Shown here one piece after another: positions 33,764 through 45,606 of a stretch of 64,000 nt of DNA (the first letter of the stretch is position 1; each line of letters starts with the position of its first letter). Made by a program: the position numbers and the translations under genes. Where the stretch lies: assembly GCA_011037195.1 (NCBI GenBank), contig JAAEAF010001118.1, positions 62,001-126,000 on the forward strand, in the 5' to 3' direction. The stretch comes from Triatoma infestans (Eukaryota > Arthropoda > Insecta > Hemiptera > Reduviidae). The notes beneath the pieces are model-generated. The model was not told the DNA's origin. It worked only from the letters and a program-made list of their open reading frames with translations, and did no database searches.

Positions 33764-34024
33764 TGTAAATTGAATGTTAAGGTTCGGTCATACAAAAGAA
33801 TTCTTTTTAAAGTTCTACCGATGTTTCGGCAAATTTATTGCCTTCTTCAGGGCAATAAATCAAATACTTGGTGATGGTATATCACAGGTTAAACTAGAGT
33901 AATTACTACTGTAATTATAAATGAAAATTTTTACCCTGAAGAAGGCAATAAATTTGCCGAAACATCGGTAGAACTTTTAAAAAGAATTCTTTTGTATGAC
34001 CGAACCTCAACATCCAATTTACAC
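33764..34024. mobile_element. Palindromic MITE, family F, well-preserved copy (261 bp)
   Basis: Inverted arms of about 90 bp are nearly perfect: the left begins TGTAAATTGAATGTT and the right ends AACATCCAATTTACA. Both include GGTTCGGTCATACAAAAG and a GATGTTTCGGCAAATTTATT stretch. A central part of roughly 80 bp is unique. The element is non-coding. The superfamily is unclear because no diagnostic target duplication stands out. Confidence 0.88.
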
Positions 34025-35465
34025 CATTTTTTTTAATTATTGTTGTTTGTGTGAGGTTACAGCTACAAATAGAACATTCACGAAACTTCTAGGTTAGTAA
34101 TGCCAAAAATAATTCTAAAGAAATAACCGCTATAGTGATGTTTCAAATTGGTAAATGTAAACCTTTAGCTATAACCCTAATAGCATTTATCCACGAATCT
34201 TCTTCGATCCGAGCATCTCTGACTGGCTAATTAGAGTTTTCTTAAAAATAACAATAATAAAATGAGTATGACCATGAAATCTGAATCACTGCAAAAGAAG
34301 CGGCATTGTATAAAATTAAAAGAAAATAAAATTATTGAAATACTAGAAGATGAACGAACGAACAATCGCTACTAGCGTCAGTAATAATTGAATTAAGAGG
34401 CCTTAAGTTAATAACGAGAAAAGAAATTATGATAAACAATATTAGGTGTTCGAATACTTTTACTAGTCACCGATGTTTCTGAACTTTAATTTAACACTTA
34501 TTTAAAAAAAAAAAAATAAGAAGAAAATTATTACAAATTACTGAGTTGGTTGTTTAAAATTGCTGAATCATCAGAGTAAACAGGGAATAGAGACAGAGTC
34601 TACAAAACCTATGTTTTTCAAAGGAGCTGAATTAAATGAATGTTTGCTTTATTAATATTTTTATAGTTGGTACATATAAAGTTATTTAGGCATCAATTAT
34701 AACGCTTACTTAAGAAAAACCGCTCTGGTTTCAATCATCATCATCATCTTTGAACTAAAATTGTTATTCAAATGTAATAAACTAAATAATAAAATATTCT
34801 TACTTAATGGCCGTCTATTGAAAAATATTTATTTAATTCCTTAATTTTAGTTCATATTTTTAAAAAAAATTAATACAAACATTTCTTAATAAGGAATATG
34901 ACCGTATAATTTGTTGTTTGTTACAGGTGAGTATCTGAAACTTTGCGAATGAAAAAATAAAGAGAAAATTATTACCCTATCAGGATATTTCTGTAAGGTA
35001 AATTATTATTCTAATTTAATTTGTCTTTTTTATCTCTATTTTTACTAAAGAGAAAAGGGAAGTCTGAAGAAATGCCGAGTCTAAATCAGTTATCATTAAA
35101 ATAGATAACAATGCAAAAATTATATTTTTAAATTTTCAAACTATGTGATTATTTATATTTAATTATATGTTTATATACTATATCTTTCCTCTAAAATGCC
35201 GCAGATTACTAAATATGATTTTCTACATATAACCAATTCAAAATGCACAATAATTTCTATGCTTGTAACATACAAAAATGGTTTTTTTAAAGTGGCCAAA
35301 TTTTCGAATAAAATCATTAAGCATCATTTCAGAATCAGTGGAAAAGGGTTACTTAACTTTCCTTGTAGAAATCGAGAAAAAAAATATCCCAATTTACTGC
35401 TACAAATTTGAAACTCACCGTTTTCATGGGATTTCAGAAAACCGAAAATTTCAACAGACTAATAT
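34025..35465. other. AT-rich DNA without recognised features
   Basis: No repeat end or gene is recognised. Small frames near 35196-35472 contain GFFKVAKFSNK-like sequence without a known motif; one continues to the edge of the solo LTR and is treated as chance. Confidence 0.4.
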
Positions 35466-35467
35466 AT

Positions 35468-35850
35468 TGTAACGCAGCCGGTGGTGCCATCTAGGAGAGA
35501 AGGCAGGTACCTCAGGTTCTCCTAGTGGCCGCTGGGAAGCGCTGGCGGCGCTATAGCTCTCTCTGGAAGAATCGAAAAAGTTCTAAAAGATTCTCCACCG
35601 GTATAAATAGTGAGACAACAAGAGTCTAAGAGAGTTTCCAGTTACAAACGAAGTCTACGTTTGTGGAAAGTGAACAAAGTGAACTTTTGTGGTTTAAACT
35701 GTGAAGTAATTATTATTAAGTGTTGTTTTTGTCATTTATTGTGTATAACAATGAATTGGTGTTTTCTTTATTGAAATTTAGAGTATTTTATCTATACGAA
35801 CCCACTTATAACTAGATGCAGTAGCTAGTTTAGAAGGGAAAACCGTTACA
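35468..35850. mobile_element. Solo LTR, family LTR-B
   Basis: The 383-bp sequence starts TGTAACGCAGCCGG and ends AACCGTTACA, with a short inverted end TGTAACG/CGTTACA. It is flanked by 4-bp duplications ATAT at 35464-35467 and 35851-35854. It is GC-richer than its surroundings. A TATA box at 35602-35608 on the plus strand implies plus orientation. Family features fit a Gypsy-type LTR. No internal region is present. Confidence 0.85.
35601..35610 (+). promoter_or_regulatory. TATA box of LTR-B
   Basis: GTATAAATAG sits about 135 bp into the LTR, in the expected U3 position. Transcription would start some 25-30 bp downstream, near AGTCTAAGAGAG. Whether this orphan promoter is active cannot be told from sequence. 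Confidence 0.7.
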
Positions 35851-35854
35851 ATAT

Positions 35855-37456
35855 CTTTCATTTTATCTTCATTTCCTTTCATTTTTTGCAATTTTAAATG
35901 AAACAATAAGTAAATGTGGGAAATTAAATGCACATGACATGAAGGAATGTTAAGAAAATATTTTTCTATTTTAACATCGTTTGCATTTTAAATTAAATAC
36001 ATATGTGTTAAAATTTTGCTGATTTCATATTTGTGAGAAAAATTGTTAACATTAAAAAGTATGTGCTTCTACCGCCACATACATAATAATTCGGTAATTG
36101 GAGTCATTCGATGATAAAGTCCGTCTGATTATAAAACATAGTCAATAATACGTCTACGTTATCTGCAATATAGTTGAGATGCTCTATATTCAATCATCCT
36201 GGTACTTGCTTCCCTTAAGATGCTGTCACCTCTTCAAAAGATATTTGGTGACAATTATTTTTAGTGGCAATACGGTCCTTCTTTAAATTCCTTTTTTTTC
36301 TTCTTTCAAAACATTTCCAAAATAATCCTTCCTTCCACGGAGACTTTTGAATAGGACTTGTATTAGTTTTGTGCGTAAACTTTTAAGGGTATTCCAGGCA
36401 TCTGTAGATCTTTTATAACCAAGTTGATTATTTATTTAGGCGCAGTCCCACAGTGGTTATTCCGTTCTTCTACTTTCTTTGTCTGAACTTCTTATTTCTT
36501 TTTCACAAAATTTTCCCTGCTGATATCGACCTTTAAAACTAGCCATCGCTGATATTAGTGTCTTCTATAAATTCTACAATCTTCTAGAACCCGGGACTCT
36601 ATTTCATTTCATTATTTCATTCTATACACCAAGAGTTCGTACAAATTTTCTTTTCATTATTAAGAATACAAATATATTCGTATATTCACATAGTTTCCCA
36701 TAATACCAACCGAAAGGTTAAACATCTGTGTCTTTACTAATTCTCCGTCATAACAAATACTTTAAAATCTCTTCTTGAAAGAGATCTATTCTTAATTTTC
36801 TTTCATTGATTTTCTCTACATTAGATTTCGGTCTCTCTTATTTATTGGAACCTTTATTTAACCATGGGAAATATAGTTCACTTCATAGAATAAAAGTGGT
36901 CATGCCACTCTTGCAACGAATACCATAAAGATCATAAAAGCCTGTTTCCATTACCATTACGCTCATCCTCACCGCAAAAACCAACACTTACACAGTCAAG
37001 CTCCTTACCTGAATCTGTCTTTCATGTCGGTTATTAGTACGATCTCCATGCTGTTAGGAATTTTTTTCTAGCGCTTCCCTTAAGATTCCTTTAACTCCCA
37101 GTGCGCTTCAGGGATAAAAGGGTAAAAATATATAAATAAATAATAAAAAAAGAATATAAGAGGCAAAAAAAGAAAAGCCATTTTCAAATATATTATTTAC
37201 TTTCTACTATTTTTCTCTTGAATAACTAATTCTTATTGTTGTATTACTACAATACAATCAAACAGACGAATTAATTTGTATTGAATATTGACATAAATGT
37301 TTTATTATATATGGCATGTGTATTAAATGTCATCAAATTATGTTATGTTTACATGTTTTAATGATATTTAAATTGTCTTTGATAGTGTATATGTGCAAGC
37401 ATGCTGAAAAATGAGAAAAAAAAATTTTCTTATTCACGAACTCTCTCTCTCCTCCA

Positions 37457-37494
<38 letters not shown>

Positions 37495-38370
37495 CAATCG
37501 CTAAAACAATTATTTTTATATCAAAGATACTTAAATTTGGTAAATTTAACATGATTGCAGCACAACATTACAGCATCTGTAGGATAAAATAAAAAAACAA
37601 AAAACTACAAAATGAACATTTATTTATTCACATAGTAAATAATTATTACAAGTGTATATAATAAAAAACTTACAGACATGTTTACATATATGTATATCTG
37701 TAAGTTTTTATTCATTCGTATCTTTACCCATAAATCATGTCTCTGTAGCATTGCTGACGATCTTGTTCTTGATGGTAATAAATACGCTGGTAGAGCACTG
37801 ATTTTTTTTTTTTTTTTAATAGCTGTTATATAGAGATATTTACAGCGTTCCTGTTAGAAACCAACTTAGAGGACTATTACCCCGCCTGAAACCACTTACA
37901 CACCATATATTACTGTAAAGCAAAGTGAATGTTTGAAAGCAGTCCCAACAACACTTACAGTTAATAATATATAAAATAAACCTGCTGCCGTGTTGTCCTG
38001 TAATTTTCTACTTAACAATTTTTATAACTTTTCAGTAATGGTTAAACTTATAGAGAAGTTATTCCATCCAAAAATGGCTTTTACAAATGATAATAAATTT
38101 CAAGTTTTACTTAATCATTAATTTAAGAAATCCAATGTTAGAAATATTTTTCTAACTTTCACTTCCTTTTTTATATGTAGTTAATTATTTTTATAATAAT
38201 AATAATAATAATAATAAAAATCATTATTTTATGCCCATATTAAAATATTAAATATTTACTTTAAAGTTTTTAAATCAAGTTTCACTAAAATTATTTATTA
38301 ACCTTCTGTAACCCAGTTTTATCTTATACAGCTAAATTTAACAGCTTATAATTTTTTTTTTTCTTCTGGA
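35855..38370. other. 2.5 kb AT-rich DNA, no gene recognised
   Basis: Contains a (CA)n run at 37458-37491, a T-run near 37802-37818 and an (AAT)n run near 38195-38217. A moderately complex part at about 36100-37100 could be old coding or LINE sequence, but I could not identify it in any frame. Confidence 0.4.
37458..37491. repeat. (CA)n microsatellite
   Basis: A pure CA run of about 34 bp after a CT-rich stretch. Confidence 0.95.
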
Positions 38371-38371
38371 T

Positions 38372-38905
38372 TTTTTTAAGGTGCACAACAGCTATGGTCC
38401 TTTGCACCTGTTTCTAATTTGTAAGCACTCATCCGGGATGCATATCCATACCCACCAGTCTAACAATTGCTACAGCAAACCCACAATCTACTCCTTTATA
38501 TACCTTATAAAATAAATACCTATACACAAGACACTAGCAAACAACTAAACACATAAATATGTACAGCTAGTTTCACAACAAATGAAACAGATGAACCTCC
38601 TAAGATATTTGGAAGTCTTATTGATATTGCCCTCATTGTCTCCTAATACATCTGTAAGACTAGTCGGCAAATTTACCTTTCCCTGCGCGTTTACATATTT
38701 CGAACATTCCAATAGAGTATGCGGGATCGTTAATGTCGTATTGGAAGCGCTCCATATCGGCTGAGGTTCTCTTCGGAATATATGGCTGTGTGTCAACATG
38801 GTATGCATGGTGTGTCTCATTCTCGCTAGGACAACTTCTTCTCGCCGAGACTCTCGATTTGAGGTTGACTATTTCTTCTTTGTGGTACTCTTGATGTTCC
38901 TTAGT
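38372..38905 (-). pseudogene. LINE 3' end (Jockey/I-like C-terminal region)
   Basis: Inverse-orientation counterpart of 24130-24655. The 91-codon minus-strand frame (38545-38820) plus its extension reads RREEVVLARMRLGHTM, then LTHSHIFRR, a partly lost Cys motif, TIPHTLLECSKY, and SLTDVLGDNEGNINKTSKYL. This is the typical C-terminus of Jockey/I ORF2: an LTH motif, a Cys/His cluster with HxLxEC, and an LGD segment. The A-tail is the T-run near 38350-38360. It is 5'-truncated and inactive. Confidence 0.8.
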
Positions 38906-38936
38906 ATAGTTTTTTTAATTTTTATGAAATTTTCAG

Positions 38937-39006
<70 letters not shown>
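38937..39006. repeat. Compound (TA)n-(TG)n microsatellite
   Basis: About 25 bp of TA passes directly into about 45 bp of TG. Confidence 0.97.
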
Positions 39007-39269
39007 AGGCTGTCACAAACATATAAATAGAGTGAAAAAACAAAGTTCGAATGGAGTTAATGAATCCATAATATCTCCAGAAATTTATGAATGAGACCAT
39101 CCTCTTTGACAGCATATTAAATTATTATAAATTTTATTAATATATTAATCACGGTTTTAAGTGATTTTTCAAACGATTAAAGCTTAGTTAATTTTTAACA
39201 ATTAATCCATTATTGGGCGGATTAATGTATTGCTTATTGTGTTTGGACTTGTAATGAATAGGGAGGGAA

Positions 39270-39425
39270 CACTGAAATAATTTCAATAAAAACGCACATC
39301 CGGTCAATTGATTTTTCATCCAACCAAAAATCTTAACATAATATTTAATTCTTATTAACATTATTTAGTTGTTAGAATGAATTTTCCCGGAGAAATGTTT
39401 CAAATAAAAGTTGTTGCACTTTGTA
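39270..39425 (-). repeat. Family X fragment
   Basis: Contains CGCACATCCGG, AATTTAATTCTTATTAACATT and the diagnostic CCCGGAGAAATGTTTCAAAT, in reverse orientation. It is cut off by the LINE remnant that starts near 39430. Confidence 0.75.
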
Positions 39426-39429
39426 GATC

Positions 39430-40260
39430 TTCTTCTTAATCTAAATCTAGTCTACCTCACGGTGTAGAGAATGCCTTCAGTTGTGCCTTCCAACTATTCC
39501 TGTCCTTCGTCAATTTAGCTTTCTTGGCCCATTCCAGTCGCTCCTTGCTGTAAAATCTTCTCTGATCACTTCTTCCTAGGTCTTCCGCGGTCTTCCTTCG
39601 ATCTCGCTGTCCCTGTATTTTCGCCTCATAGTATGTTCTAGCCCCATTCTCCCTACACCCATCCGTCCTCATCAATTGCTCATACCATCTTAGTGCTTTT
39701 GTTTTCTCTTAGTACTTCCTCCACAGGTTTGACATCTAGGTTTGATCTTATGGTAATATTCCTTATTCAATCCCTGCGCGTCTTACCCTCAATCCTTCGA
39801 AGAAAGCGCATTTCCGCCGCTGCTTGGATTTGGCTACGATGTTTTACTGTGGGAGCTCATTACACACTGCCGTATGTTAAAATGTTAAGAAGATTGTTTA
39901 CTTTAGTGCTTTTACTAATATCGTTTTTGTTTACAAATCCTCTTTTTTAAACATTAAACAATCTTCCTGCCGAAGCGATCCTATTATTTATTTCTTTATG
40001 AATTTGGCCTTCTTCATTTATATTATAATTCCTTTTTAATGGCTGACCCCCTTCTCCTGCCAATCTCCATCGTCTTCGTCTTCATTGTATTGATAGGTAT
40101 ATTAATTTTTCTTAGCTCTTCCTGGAGAATGTTCAAATTATGTGTCGCAGGTTGTCAGAATTGCCCGCAATCAGGTCTATATCGTCAGCGAAAGCTAGAA
40201 CGTTCAAGCGAATGAGTGCATTTCTAAAACTGGACTAATACTGGAAAAATGTAACGACTT
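39430..40260 (-). pseudogene. RTE-like LINE fragment, RT end and C-terminus
   Basis: On the minus strand the segment begins with the RT catalytic block FADDIDLIAGNSDNLR (near 40195-40150) and continues with INTMKTKTMEIG-like sequence. It then reads AAAEMRFLRRIEGKTRRD (near 39825-39775) and MRTDGCRENGARTYYEAKIQ (near 39675-39610), ending with a LEWAKKAKLTKDRNSWKA segment. This order (ADDID, then EMRFLRR, then a HLMRMD/GRP-type tail) is common to RTE-type and related arthropod LINEs; the exact clade is not certain. Several frameshifts. Truncated at its 5' end. Confidence 0.75.
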
Positions 40261-40386
40261 AAACAATATCGTCCTAACGCTTTCTTCGAAGGTGTTAAAG
40301 AGTCGGAACAACATTGATAAATAAAGGCAGTACCTGCATCTTTTACTTATATTTTACAAAAACTCTTCATCACCACGTACAACACT

Positions 40387-40425
<39 letters not shown>

Positions 40426-41575
40426 ATTCATTCATTGGTAGTTGGACTTTTTGACATCACCAACCATCGAACAGTAAACAATTAAACGATTATTCACAGA
40501 ATTTTGTGAGTTCAGAGTTCACAAAATTTTTATTAGTCTACTACTTTATTGTTTAATTTTTTTTTTTTTTTTAATTAAAATATAAAATAAAAGGTAATAT
40601 TGTAAATATTTAATGCTAACTTTGGTTAGCTTAAATTTAAATTTAATTATTAAGTAACGTATATAGAATTAAATATATGTTCTAAACGTCGGCAAGACAG
40701 CTTTTTTTATGTATAGCTATATTTATACAAACACCGTTAGATTAGTATTATAAATATATATAAAAGACATAAAACGTCGGAAACCGAAAAACATCATCTT
40801 ATTATAATAATATTCGAATATCTCTTATTCAGTTAAATAACAATTTATTAATTTAATCCGTCGCCAGTAAAGAGGAATCTTCACAAAAATCCTTCATAGA
40901 TTATGAATGAATTGAATATAAAATTGTAATCCTGGATGTGAAAATATAGTTTCCATAAGATTCAAGATACATCCTCAGAGTGTTTTAAAAATAACAACAT
41001 TATAACGGTTTAAATGTAAATTAAAAATTATTAAAACGTTATAAAAAAAAAACAAAAAAACATTGAAATGTATTTACATAATACTTTCTATTCTACAATA
41101 AAGCTATTTTATAAAAATTATGAGATTCCTTTTCTTTTTTTTTCATTATTACATTTTCCTAGGTTAGTTTCAATAATAAACTGAACATTAATTGATATTT
41201 TATAGAAAGTTGATTATACTTGGCAATTAAAAGGAATTTGCAGAACAATTGAGCAATGAGAATTGTTATTGATACATTAAAGTAGACTCAGCCAATTGTC
41301 TTCGAAATTAGGGCCTTACCTTAGTCTCTTATTGAAATGTAGATCAGAATTTGAGAAAAAGTCAACTATTTGAACTTGATAAAATATCTGATGTGCCAGT
41401 ATTTGGACAGAAAGTTGCTCCACCTTTAGTCGAACTCAGACCGGAACTAACTGCTCCCATACCTTAACCATAGACAGACCTTCTCTCCAGCAGGCAAAGA
41501 GGTGCCAAATAATTTTTTTTTTTTTTCTCTTGACAGCAAAACTGAATATCCAACTTTGGTCATCGAAGACGATCA
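40261..41575. other. AT-rich DNA with a CA microsatellite
   Basis: A (CA)n run lies at about 40391-40421 and poly-T/poly-A runs at 40556-40575 and 41045-41060. The part at 41395-41510 is less AT-rich but not identified. Confidence 0.4.
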
Positions 41576-41577
41576 GT

Positions 41578-41790
41578 AGTAGATTTCATCAGGTGTACCT
41601 CATTCCCACTTACGTCACTACGCCTCCGTCCAAATCTTTTGCACCTCTCCATGTGCCTTAAAGAGAGAAACTCATAGATGGGTCTAGCAAGTGAAGCAGA
41701 GTCCTACTCTTGCATCTGTAGAAGTGTGAAAATGTGAGAGGAGCAGTAGAGATGTAAGGGGGTGAGGTATAAGGAGCTGATGAAATCTAC
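41578..41790. repeat. Short element with terminal inverted repeats
   Basis: GTAGATTTCATCAGGTGTACC at its left end pairs with a complement at the right end (about 41761-41790), with matching TACCTCA.CCC continuation. The arms are imperfect over 40-50 bp. It is about 213 bp long and non-coding. It abuts the mariner fragment, whose first bases overlap its right end. Confidence 0.6.
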
Positions 41791-42199
41791 GAGGCATGTC
41801 CAGTAAGTAAGTGTACTGAGGCTCTCACGGCCGGAGGGATTTTGTTTTCGACATGTTGGCTACACGGCAGTGTAGCCTGATTCTTCCCCTCCGCAACGAG
41901 ACCGGTTCGAGGTCAGTACGTTAAGAACTGTCGACGCGACAATACGTTTCGTAAAAAATGTCAATCCAATCTCCCGCCAAGTGTGAAATACGCGGCGTCA
42001 TCAGTTATCTCGTTTGGAAGGGAAAACTCCGATTGAGGTTTATAATGAGGTAAAAACTGCATATGGTGATAAAGCTATGAATCGTACGCGTGTGTTCAAG
42101 TGGTGTCGCGAGTTTAAAAACGGTCCTACGTCTGTGCATGATGATCAGAGGAGCGGAAGACCTTCAATTGTGTCTGACGAAATTGTGGAAAACATATAA
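41788..42199 (+). pseudogene. Third mariner: 5' end and transposase N-terminus only
   Basis: It starts TACGAGGCATGTCCAGTAAG, a mariner-like terminal repeat beginning at a TA. A frame from ATG 41958 reads MSIQSPAKCEIRGVISYL, then (41989 on, after a frame change) GKTPIEVYNEVK. An open part at 42014-42199 has the DNA-binding domain with RVFKWCREFKNG and DDQRSGRPS. A stop after IVENI ends the similarity, and no catalytic domain follows. Only about the first third of the element remains. Confidence 0.8.
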
Positions 42200-42237
42200 G
42201 CTCGTACTATAAAGCCAGTTATTATCGAAAGCATGAA

Positions 42238-42400
42238 AAAAAGATATTTTTAATTTAATACTTCTTCGCCAGCTGGAGAGGCGGGATCGGAACTTTCGGT
42301 ATGGAGTTAAGGAGTTAGTTCTGATCTAAAGTCGAGTAATTGGGGGAGCAATTTTCTGTCCCAATACCGGCATATTTATACTATTACCGCTCTGTATTAT
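42238..42400 (+). repeat. Unidentified repeat, copy 1
   Basis: Matches 45020-45180 in the same orientation: AGATATTTTTAATTT, AACTTTCGGTATGGAGTTAA (CTGTAGTTAA in copy 2), GGAGTTAGTTC, GGGGGAGCAA and CGGCATATTTATACTA. It is non-coding. Family unknown. Confidence 0.7.
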
Positions 42401-42554
42401 GAGATGGTGTTTAAGAATTTCCTAAAAAATTAAGAATTCTTTTATATAATCAAATCTTATGAGTTATTTTTTAAGATTCGTAATTTTTTTTAAGTCAGTT
42501 CAGAAAAAAAAAAAAAGTTTGTTTGTTCAAACATTAAAAGGCCACTTTTAACAT

Positions 42555-42786
42555 CATCTTGAGACATGTAGACTTGAAAGCGCAGTATGTCGACGAATTT
42601 GCGGCAGTGTGTGTGAACTAAATTTGCTCTGTGCAAGTCTATGTTATCACACTGTTTTGACAAAAACATCTTGATGATGGGCGAACGCCCGAAACCAGTC
42701 GATGACCAAAAAAAGAAAAGAAGCAAGCTATCAGGGAAAATATCTCTGATGCTTTCCAGCTCTGTGGAGGAACCAATCACAACAAT
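42555..42786. repeat. Family G repeat, left arm lost
   Basis: Matches the palindrome at 7341-7566 in inverted orientation: AACTAAATTTGCTCTGTGCAA, GTCTATGTTATCA, TTGATGATGGGCGAACGCCC followed by GAAACCAGTCGATGACC, and a TTTCCAGCTCTG end. Here GAAA is intact but the first core base is T instead of C, and the pairing arm upstream is missing. Confidence 0.75.
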
Positions 42787-42789
42787 TCA

Positions 42790-43880
42790 AGAACACGTTT
42801 ATTTAGCTCGAGACTGATAAGCCAAAAATATTGGGAGGATTAGTAACTTCAAGTGAAAACGTTTCTTTTTCTGTTGTTATCTACTTAACTACTTAAAACA
42901 AAATTGTTCAGAATCATGTGACTTTTTATTCTTAATCTAGTTGTGATATATGTTTCCGGGAATCTCCATTACTTTTTGTGAAATAGTGGAAATTAGTTAA
43001 TAAATATTCTGTATTTAGCATTCTGATTAAATTCTCAGTATTTATTTGAAGTGATTACGAGCGGGGAAATTGTTATTACAAATATTGGATTAAGCGGGAT
43101 GATTGACTAACACGCCCACACTTGCACATTTTTTATTATCTACAATGTAGAAAGAACAGCAAATACTATAAATATTTAAGACAAAGCACCGTACTTATTT
43201 GTGAACAAACATAAACATTTATTATCTATCAATATTATTACCTATTCCAGAACTACTCCGTATTTTTTGCGAAACCAGTCGGGACAGTCAACTCTAGATA
43301 CCCATGTAATTTTGATTAGCAAAACAGATTCAGAAGTAATATCTCTCCTTAATTAATAATGACATCTAAGAAAACAAGGTCATTTAAAGAAGAAATGAAT
43401 TCTGTTTTCTAATACCAGAAAATATAAGCCTCAGAGAAATTTTTTTATATTTTCTGGATGAAACACTAAACGAAAGACTAAAATCTCTCACTAGTGATAC
43501 AAAAAACCTAACTAATGTGAAATTGAATTTGAATTAGTTTCCGAAAGAAAATACAGGTGTGGAACATAAAATTAAAAGAAGAAAATATTTTGTTGAAAAA
43601 GGCGCCAGTGTAGTACGGGAATGCAAGAAAATATAATCTACAAGTTAAAAATATGCGTAATACTTTATACTACTAAAGTTGAGGTTGTAGAAAAAAAATT
43701 TGCCGAAAGTCGTTGAAAATATTAAAACTGGTAATAATTAGTAGTGCAAATGCAATTGGAAATAAAAATAACGCAATTAGGCTAATTTAAATAGAGTTAT
43801 CTGATGTTATAAAATAGACCTGATCATGAGAAATGTGAACAAATGAAAAAAATCTCGTGTGAAACACCCTGACGACGTTC
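42790..43880. other. AT-rich DNA without recognised features
   Basis: About 1.1 kb without a gene. TTTGCCGAAAGTCG near 43700 faintly recalls the family F motif. Confidence 0.4.
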
Positions 43881-43889
43881 TCTTACTGG

Positions 43890-44240
43890 GAAATGGCCAA
43901 TTTTCTTCACACTTTCAATTCTTATTAATGTTTCAAAACTGTCAGCATTTTTATGGAAAAAATGGCAAATTAACTGAAAGACCTATTCAGTAAAATCCTA
44001 TTTTCTTAAAACTCGGGATTAAGACAACATATCTAATTCTAGTTAATATCATTTAGATGATAGGATTGTATAATAATTGAAATATTACTGTGGAGAGAAT
44101 CGTAATTCCAACCCTCCATCAAAAAGTGCCCTCAAATGAAATTTTCCGAAGAAATGTTTCAAATAAAAGTTGTAGATCTTTGTATATTTATAGTTGATGT
44201 GTCAAGTTTAAAGAAAATCGTTGGAGCCGTTTCTGTCGAA
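43890..44240 (-). repeat. Family X fragment
   Basis: Reverse-orientation unit with GAAGAAATGTTTCAAATAAA, AGTTGTAGATCTTTG and AAGAAAATCGTTGGAGCC near 44147-44231. A head-end piece in the same orientation (AAAACCCAATTTCGAATCC, TACAATACTTCCTC) lies at about 44870-44970, so unrelated sequence at 44241-44850 may be inserted between them. Confidence 0.7.
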
Positions 44241-45019
44241 GTACACTGTCTAGATACAGAAGGTACTTAATCGTTTCGCTGACATTGTGGCGTTTAAGAC
44301 CGGCGGAAAAGAGATCCTTTTCATTTGCACACTGAATATCTCACTATTGTCCGCTTTGAACCAATAATCCAGAACAGGGGAGGAAAGTTGATTCAGAAAA
44401 GAGGGACATATACGAAAAATATATTCCTCACCTCAAGAAAAAAAATATCGGGAAAGGTTTGGTTAAACGTTAGTTCCAAGTGAAGGAACTCTGATTTGGG
44501 AGTAGAGGGGGCGATACCTAGGAGATCTCGAGTGAATTTTTTGATCGGTTGAGAATTGACCGCCACCACATATATGGGACATAACCAGCAATGGTTACTT
44601 GACTTAAACATTCATCTAACTTTAGCCTGTGTAAATATAGCTCTTGTGGTCCTCTATTAGGTGTTAAATTTGTTTCGGTTTGAATTTGTGTATAGTAAAT
44701 ACCTACGCATTATTCCTATTCGACCATTATTGACCATTGATTCATCTGATTATTCTTGATTGTGTTTCAGCAACTCAATATAATTGAGTAGCCACACTTA
44801 TTTTAATTATTGAAATAAAGCGCTTTTTCTCGCACAACCGGTGTCAGAGAGCTGATTATATTTAAACGGAATATCAAATTTGAGAAAAAGCATTTTTTCG
44901 TATATTGTATTTCCGGTGAAAACCCAATTTCGAATCCGGATTACAATACTTCCTCTAGTAAAAAAGATTGAAGTAAATTAAGATAGATTATTCATTCAAT
45001 TTTGCTGAAAGGAGGAGAA
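44241..45019. other. Stretch between family X pieces
   Basis: Includes a minus-strand 72-codon frame (44393-44611) without a motif and the family X head remnant near 44870-44970. No gene is supported. Confidence 0.4.
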
Positions 45020-45180
45020 TAAGATATTTTTAATTTGAGACCTCATCACCTGCTGAAGAGGGGGCAGGTTACTTTCGGTCTGTAGTTAAGGAGTTAGTTC
45101 CTATGTGAACATGGGAGGTAGGGGGAGCAACTTAACTTCCTGCCGCGATTTCGGCACGTTTATACTACTAATGTAATGCT
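45020..45180 (+). repeat. Unidentified repeat, copy 2
   Basis: Second copy of the sequence at 42238-42400, same orientation, with GAAGAGGGGGCAGGTTACTT and a TTTATACTACTAATG end. Nothing further is recognised from 45181 to 45606. Confidence 0.7.
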
Positions 45181-45606
45181 TACTGTAATGATTCTAGTGT
45201 ATTCTGTACTGTTGTAGAGTAACAAGAAATAAATTACTTAAATAAGAAAAAAAATTCTGCAATATAAAATATGGCTTTCGAAAGATTAATAAAATGAATG
45301 TTATGGTATGTTGAAAATTATAATCTAGCGTTTATTGGTTGACGGAAATTCCTAATTTGGGTAAAATACTTAAACAAAATTATATTTGAATATCTGTTAT
45401 CTTTAAAGAAATAAACACGTTAAAGACAATTCGAATAGATAGAAAAGAAAGACAATTTCTAAATTTATATGAAGATTAGAATTTAGATGGTGGAAATGTT
45501 TGACGATTGACAGGGGAACTCACGTTTTTTATCGTCATAAAAGGTCAGTCAATAATTGATTTGTGCGCTATTAGCTGTTATTGCTATCAATATGATTTTT
45601 ATATAA

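Noticed and set aside
33820..33990. A functional hammerhead ribozyme in the family F palindrome
   Set aside because: The arms pair perfectly with each other as a long hairpin, the core has an extra base before stem II, and stem I pairing is weak, so an active ribozyme is not supported for this copy.
41578..41790. The inverted repeat as the termini of the mariner next to it
   Set aside because: The mariner terminal sequence starts only at 41788-41790 and reads rightward; the inverted repeat lies entirely to its left and has a different sequence.
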